NCBI RefSeq assembly: GCF_014698045.1
Contig: NZ_JACJSE010000029.1
Span: 1 to 64,000, forward strand
Direction: 5' to 3'
DNA from: Aulosira sp. FACHB-615
Lineage (GTDB): Bacteria; Cyanobacteriota; Cyanobacteriia; Cyanobacteriales; Nostocaceae
DNA: 64,000 nucleotides
Part shown: piece by piece, positions 60,275 through 64,000 of the stretch
Position numbering within the stretch: position 1 is the stretch's first letter
How the letters are laid out: the number at the start of each line of letters is the position of its first letter
Made by a program: the position numbers and the translations under genes
The notes under the pieces: generated by a model
Database searches by the model: none
Told to the model about the DNA's origin: nothing
What the model saw: the letters and a program-made list of their open reading frames with translations, nothing else

Positions 60275-61372
60275 ATGTCATATCAAAACAATCATTCTGG
60301 GAAGAAAAAAGTTGCAATTCTAATTGAAAATGATGTCGAAGATGCAGAATTTATAGTTCCTTGTCACGGGCTGAAACAAGCAGGAATAGATGTAGTTGTC
60401 CTCGGTGCGCGGATGAACGAAAAATATAAAGGTAAACGCGGTAGAGTTTCTGTTCAAGCAGATGGTACCACTACAGAAGCGATCGCATCAGAATTCGATG
60501 CAGTAATAATTCCTGGTGGGATGGCTCCTGATAAAATGCGCCGCAACCCCAATACAGTGCGCTTTGTCCAAGAAGCTCTGCAACAAGGAAAGCTCGTCGC
60601 CGCAGTTTGTCACGGGCCACAATTATTAATTGAAGGCGATTTGCTCAGAGAAAAACGCGCTACTGGTTTTGTGGCTATCCGCCGCGATATGCTGAATGCG
60701 GGTGCAAACTATCAAGATGAATCCCTGGTAGTGGATGGTAATTTAATTACTTCCCGCGAACCTGGAGACTTGGCAATTTTTACCACAGCTATTCTCAGCC
60801 GTCTTGGTTACGGTGGTAAAGATGTGGCTCTTCCCGATGAAACAGATATTAACGCCGAATGGTGGAAAATTGCTGATGCTTGGGGTGGTTCAACTAAAGG
60901 CGAAATTGCTAAAGGTTTAAATACGGCTTTAAGTGGTGAACGTTATTCTCTAGAAGCTCTAGAAAAGTATTACGAAAAAGAGTCTGATACTCAAGCTAAG
61001 GCACTGTTTCAAGAGTTAATGGCGCATAAACAGCGTCACATTGAAATATTAGAAACCTACCTGAATAAATTAGGTGAAAAGCCTTCGATAGCTGCCAATA
61101 TCGCTAATCAATATGCCAAGGTAAAAGCGGCGCTATCTGGTAGTGATGATATCTATCAAATCCGTTGTGCTTTGGGTGATTTACAAACAGGTATTGGGGA
61201 CATTGGTAATTTATCTGCAATGTTTACTGACCCCATAGCAACTGATATTTTCAAAAAGATTTACGGCGATTTGTTAAAAGACGAACAACGTTTGGTAGAG
61301 CTATATCGGGCGCGGCTAAGTGCGGGAGTGCAATCTCCTAAGCCGACAACTGGTGCAGCTGTTTCTATGTAA
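60275..61372 (+). CDS. DJ-1/PfpI-family protein fused to a ferritin-like helical domain
   Basis: A 365-aa fusion. Residues ~10-185 form a class I amidotransferase-like PfpI domain with EDAEFIVP, AVIIPGGMAPD, and the nucleophile elbow AAVCHGPQLL. Residues ~215-355 are four long helices with carboxylate/His pairs (LEALEKYYEKESDTQAK, HKQRHIEILETYL, DEQRLVELYRARL), like DUF2383/ferritin-like proteins. PfpI relatives act as deglycases, proteases or oxidative-stress factors. The fusion suggests combined protein repair and iron/redox handling, which is inference. It is in the stress-gene cluster. Confidence 0.85.
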   Translation: MSYQNNHSGKKKVAILIENDVEDAEFIVPCHGLKQAGIDVVVLGARMNEKYKGKRGRVSVQADGTTTEAIASEFDAVIIPGGMAPDKMRRNPNTVRFVQEALQQGKLVAAVCHGPQLLIEGDLLREKRATGFVAIRRDMLNAGANYQDESLVVDGNLITSREPGDLAIFTTAILSRLGYGGKDVALPDETDINAEWWKIADAWGGSTKGEIAKGLNTALSGERYSLEALEKYYEKESDTQAKALFQELMAHKQRHIEILETYLNKLGEKPSIAANIANQYAKVKAALSGSDDIYQIRCALGDLQTGIGDIGNLSAMFTDPIATDIFKKIYGDLLKDEQRLVELYRARLSAGVQSPKPTTGAAVSM

Positions 61373-61447
61373 AACGAACCGCTCCAGGCGCAGATATCGC
61401 AGAGAAAGATATTTACGCCTCTGCAATGATTTTAAGGAGATATCAAA

Positions 61448-62143
61448 GTGACTTCAACAGGCGATCGCACAACTAAAACTACCCCAGAAGCTAATGAGAT
61501 GGAACGCTGGGCTTCTCTCATTGGCGGTGGGGCTATGGTACTCACAGGTTTAAGTCAACGCTCTTTAAAAGGTGTATTAACTGCACTGGCTGGCGGTGGT
61601 TTAGTTTACCAAGGGTTAACTAAGCAAAGCACAATACAGCAAGCACAAGAAGCCCTGGGAATTAATAAACCCATCAAAGTTGAAAAGACGGTAACTATTA
61701 ATAAACCAGCCGATGAACTTTACCGTTATTGGCACAACTTTGAGCAGTTACCCACCTTTATGAAGCATCTGCAATCGGTGAAGGTATACGACGCAAAACG
61801 TTCGCATTGGATTGCAAAAGCGCCTTTAGCTAACAACGTTGAATGGGATGCAGAGATTCTCGAAGATAGAGAAAACGAGTTTATCTCTTGGGCTTCTGTC
61901 GAAGGCGCAGATATTGATAACTCCGGCTTTGTCAGATTTAAAAAAGCTCCAGGCGAGCGAGGTACAGAAGTCAAAGTAGTTTTAGAATACAACATCCCCG
62001 GCGGTGGAATAAGTGCGGCTCTGGCAAAACTTTTTGGCGAAGAACCAGAACAACAAATCGGTGATGACCTACGCCGCTTCAAAATGCTCATGGAAGCCGG
62101 AGAAATCGCCACCACCGAAGGACAGCCAACAGGCAAAAGATGA
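61448..62143 (+). CDS. SRPBCC/cyclase-like protein with N-terminal membrane segment
   Basis: A 231-aa protein. The N-terminus has a glycine-rich hydrophobic segment (ASLIGGGAMVLTGLSQRSLKGVLTALAGGGLVYQG) as in DUF2892. Residues ~80-220 form an SRPBCC (START-like) ligand-binding domain (VTINKPADELYRYWHNFEQLPTFMKHL, IPGGGISAALAKLFGEEPEQQI). It would bind a hydrophobic ligand at or near the membrane. The start is GTG 61448, with AAGGAG at 61432 (10 bases upstream). It lies 55 bp before the dehydrogenase gene, likely in the same transcript. Confidence 0.83.
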   Translation: MTSTGDRTTKTTPEANEMERWASLIGGGAMVLTGLSQRSLKGVLTALAGGGLVYQGLTKQSTIQQAQEALGINKPIKVEKTVTINKPADELYRYWHNFEQLPTFMKHLQSVKVYDAKRSHWIAKAPLANNVEWDAEILEDRENEFISWASVEGADIDNSGFVRFKKAPGERGTEVKVVLEYNIPGGGISAALAKLFGEEPEQQIGDDLRRFKMLMEAGEIATTEGQPTGKR

Positions 62144-62198
62144 AGGATAAAACTCACACTTTCTAATTCACATTTCATACTTCACATTTCATACTTTT

Positions 62199-63395
62199 AT
62201 GAAAGCAGTCTGTTGGCAAGGTGCTAATGAAGTGCGGGTGGAATCGGTACCAGACCCGACGATTCTTAATCCCCGCGATGCGATTATTAAAATTACTTCC
62301 ACAGCTATCTGTGGTTCGGATTTACATATATATGGCGGCTATATCCCAACAGTCCAAAAAGGTGACATTATTGGTCACGAATTTATGGGGGAAGTCGTCG
62401 AAGTTGGTAGGGAAGTTAATAATTTAAAAATAGGCGTAGACGCGAAGCGGCTTCTCCCTGGAGATCGCGTTGTTGTTCCCTCAACCATTGGCTGTGGTAA
62501 CTGTGCTTATTGCCAGCGTGATATGTGGTCGCTGTGCGATAATTCTAACCCCAACAGTTGGCTAGAAGAAAAGTTATTTGGTAATGTTACCTCAGCAATT
62601 TATGGCTACTCTCATTTATTAGGTGGCTATGCAGGCGCACAAGCCGAATATATCCGCGTACCTTTTGCTGATGTTGGCGTTGTGAAAGTTCCGTCAGATA
62701 TACCTGATGAGAAACTCTTATTTATTTCTGACGCTATTCCGACTGGCTACATGGGTGCAGAACTCTGTGATATTCAGCCAGGGGATACGGTAGCGGTTTG
62801 GGGAAGCGGTGCAGTGGGACTGTTCGCCATGATTAGCGCCTATATGATGGGTGCAGAAAAAGTAATTGCTATAGACCGCTTCCCCGAACGCTTAGAAATG
62901 GCGAAAAAATATGCCAAAGCCGAAGTAATTAACTACGAAGAAGTTAATGCAGGTGAAGCATTAAAAGAAATGACTGGCGGACGCGGCCCTGATGCTTGCA
63001 TTGATGCAGTCGGTTTAGAAGCCCACGGTGTTGGTTTAGAAGACTTCTACGACCAGACAAAACAAAAACTCAAGCTAGAAAGCGATCGCCCCCACGTATT
63101 ACGAGAAATGATGGTAGCCTGTCGTAAAGGCGGCACTCTGGCAATTATGGGTGTTTATGGTGGTTTCGTTGACAAAATACCCTTGGGTGCAGCTTTTAAC
63201 AAAGGTCTAACCTTCAGAATGGGACAAATGCACGGACAGAAATATATGCACTTGTTACTCCAGCAAATCTTGGACGGTAAACTCGACCCTTCTTTTGTGG
63301 TAACTCATCAACTCCCACTAGCAGAAGCGGCTCACGGTTATCACATTTTTCAACAGAAAAAAGATAACTGTGTCAAAGTTGTCCTCAAACCATGA
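62199..63395 (+). CDS. Zinc-dependent alcohol dehydrogenase with in-frame palindrome insert
   Basis: A 398-aa medium-chain dehydrogenase. It has the catalytic zinc CGSDLHIY and GHEFMGEV, the structural zinc CGNCAYCQRDMWSLC, and the NAD site VWGSGAVGLFAM. It resembles threonine/formaldehyde-type dehydrogenases; the substrate is unknown. Between NLKIG and DRVVVPS it carries about nine extra residues (VDAKRLLPG) where relatives go straight from G to DRVV. The DNA there is a mobile palindromic mini-element. The insert lies on a surface loop near the catalytic domain, so the enzyme may still work. A second gene of this type starts at 63972. Confidence 0.9.
   Translation: MKAVCWQGANEVRVESVPDPTILNPRDAIIKITSTAICGSDLHIYGGYIPTVQKGDIIGHEFMGEVVEVGREVNNLKIGVDAKRLLPGDRVVVPSTIGCGNCAYCQRDMWSLCDNSNPNSWLEEKLFGNVTSAIYGYSHLLGGYAGAQAEYIRVPFADVGVVKVPSDIPDEKLLFISDAIPTGYMGAELCDIQPGDTVAVWGSGAVGLFAMISAYMMGAEKVIAIDRFPERLEMAKKYAKAEVINYEEVNAGEALKEMTGGRGPDACIDAVGLEAHGVGLEDFYDQTKQKLKLESDRPHVLREMMVACRKGGTLAIMGVYGGFVDKIPLGAAFNKGLTFRMGQMHGQKYMHLLLQQILDGKLDPSFVVTHQLPLAEAAHGYHIFQQKKDNCVKVVLKP
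62436..62462. mobile_element. Palindromic mini-element inserted in the dehydrogenase gene
   Basis: GTAGACGCGAAGCGGCTTCTCCCTGGA-type 27-bp sequence (core GAAGCGGCTTC is palindromic). It is related in sequence to the complement of 47494-47521 (ATAGACGCGATAGCGGCTTCCC). Its length, a multiple of three, keeps the frame. Confidence 0.65.
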
Positions 63396-63452
63396 ATTGG
63401 CTGATAGCCGTTCAGTTGTACACACAAATAAATAAAGCAAATGAGGTTATTT

Positions 63453-63827
63453 ATGAAGCAAGTGATTTCTAGCTTACGCAAAATTATGGTTGTTTTCTTA
63501 GTAGGATTTATGTTCTTACTGGGACAAGCCTTTAGCTTTGTCAACGTAGCACAAGCTGATGTGACAACTCCCGAAGGAACTTATTACAAAGGCGTACCCG
63601 AAGGTCAAAACGATAACCAAGTTAGAAATGCTCAGTCTAAACTGAAAGATGCTGCTGAGAATATCCGCGAGAAACTAAACTTAGATGAGGACACTCCCAG
63701 AGCTACAAAAGAGTTTCTCAAGGATGCGAAAGACAAAGTAAGTGGAGCAGATAGTAATCAATCTAGAGCAAGCCGAGAAGGCTATTACCAAAATCCTCCT
63801 AGCAAACAACTCAGAGATAGAACCTAA
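63453..63827 (+). CDS. Small exported, charged helical protein
   Basis: A ~124-aa protein with a signal peptide (IMVVFLVGFMFLLGQAFSFVNVAQA, cleavage after VAQA) and a mature part of ~90 hydrophilic residues rich in Lys, Asp and Gln (RNAQSKLKDAAENIREKLNLDEDTPRATKEFLKDAKDKV, in parts). The composition is like low-temperature- or stress-induced exported proteins of cyanobacteria, but I do not place it firmly. ATG 63453 is chosen because GAGG lies just upstream; an ATG 12 bp earlier overlaps that box. It lies between two dehydrogenase genes. Confidence 0.7.
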   Translation: MKQVISSLRKIMVVFLVGFMFLLGQAFSFVNVAQADVTTPEGTYYKGVPEGQNDNQVRNAQSKLKDAAENIREKLNLDEDTPRATKEFLKDAKDKVSGADSNQSRASREGYYQNPPSKQLRDRT

Positions 63828-63853
63828 AGCAAACAGTAAAAAGATAGCCATGT

Positions 63854-63931
63854 AGGGTGTGTTAGGTCGGCGCATTTTTTCGGAATTAGCTGTCACGAAA
63901 AAGATAATCAAAGCGCCTAACACACCATTTT
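63854..63931. repeat. Inverted-repeat element (GGTGTGTTAGG ends)
   Basis: GGTGTGTTAGG...GGCGC (63857-63877) pairs with GCGCCTAACACACC (63916-63929), followed by ATTTTATA. This is a small mobile-type repeat between the exported-protein gene and the next dehydrogenase. Confidence 0.6.
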
Positions 63932-63971
63932 ATATGAATGACTAATTCCAAATGACAAAGGACTAAAAATT

Positions 63972-64000
63972 ATGAAAGCAGTTTGCTGGCACGGAGCAAA
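63972..64000 (+). CDS. Second alcohol dehydrogenase, cut by window end
   Basis: ATG AAA GCA GTT TGC TGG CAC GGA GCA reads MKAVCWHGA, almost identical to the start of the dehydrogenase at 62199 (MKAVCWQGA). It is probably a tandem paralogue. Only nine codons are visible. Confidence 0.65.

Overview
The window is chromosomal DNA of a cyanobacterium, most likely a filamentous Nostocales strain (Nostoc/Anabaena/Calothrix type). The HIP1 octamer GCGATCGC is scattered throughout. Photosynthetic and plastid-type genes are present: petG, a cytM-like cytochrome, ycf34 and an InrS-type metal sensor. Other signs are large HstK-type Ser/Thr-His kinases, a xisH/xisI pair, and many short tandem repeats and small inverted-repeat elements between genes. 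No rRNA, tRNA or CRISPR array was seen. Gene names are read from the given sequence by motif and family recall; no database search was run.

Layout. (1) 1-6.0 kb: the right end of an IS200/IS605-type element cuts off the 5' half of a GDP-mannose dehydratase gene (gmd). An intact GDP-fucose synthase, an ankyrin protein, 5-formyl-THF cyclo-ligase, a catalase-like heme protein, a lone MalG-type sugar permease and an exopolysaccharide sugar transferase follow. (2) 6.2-15.9 kb: an unusual fusion of a cNMP-type domain, a degenerate NtrC-type AAA+ domain and a NapH-type membrane polyferredoxin; a divergent quinone reductase/HxlR regulator pair with a palindrome between them; membrane proteins (YetF/DUF421, YihY); comM and a HIT protein. 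(3) 16.3-28.8 kb: two giant tandem paralogous kinases (2083 and 1944 aa). (4) 28.9-37.8 kb: a sugar-uptake locus, oprB-like porin, GlcP-like MFS permease and frtC-frtB-frtA ABC transporter, with a divergent LacI regulator (frtR) and two 20-bp operators. This matches the fructose/glucose uptake cluster known from Anabaena variabilis and Nostoc punctiforme. (5) 38-47 kb: small conserved genes, a metal sensor, cytM/petG, a ParDE toxin-antitoxin pair with a perfect operator palindrome, rsmD, hisH, and a membrane GTPase. (6) 47.6-59 kb: an acyl-carrier-like protein lacking the usual serine motif, a class D beta-lactamase, a subtilase, xisHI, dus, tRNA nucleotidyltransferase, ycf34, tsaB, a polysaccharide deacetylase and a methyltransferase. 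(7) 59-64 kb: a likely stress-related island (DUF6335, DUF2267, a PfpI/ferritin-like fusion, an SRPBCC protein, a zinc alcohol dehydrogenase, a small exported protein, and the start of a second alcohol dehydrogenase).

The most distinctive layer is the population of non-coding mobile repeats. At least five inverted-repeat (MITE-like) families can be defined here, some in two copies, with nesting. One copy appears to supply the ribosome-binding site and start codon of the cyclo-ligase gene. A roughly 27-bp palindromic mini-element sits in frame inside the alcohol dehydrogenase coding sequence, and a close relative is nested in another repeat at 47.5 kb.
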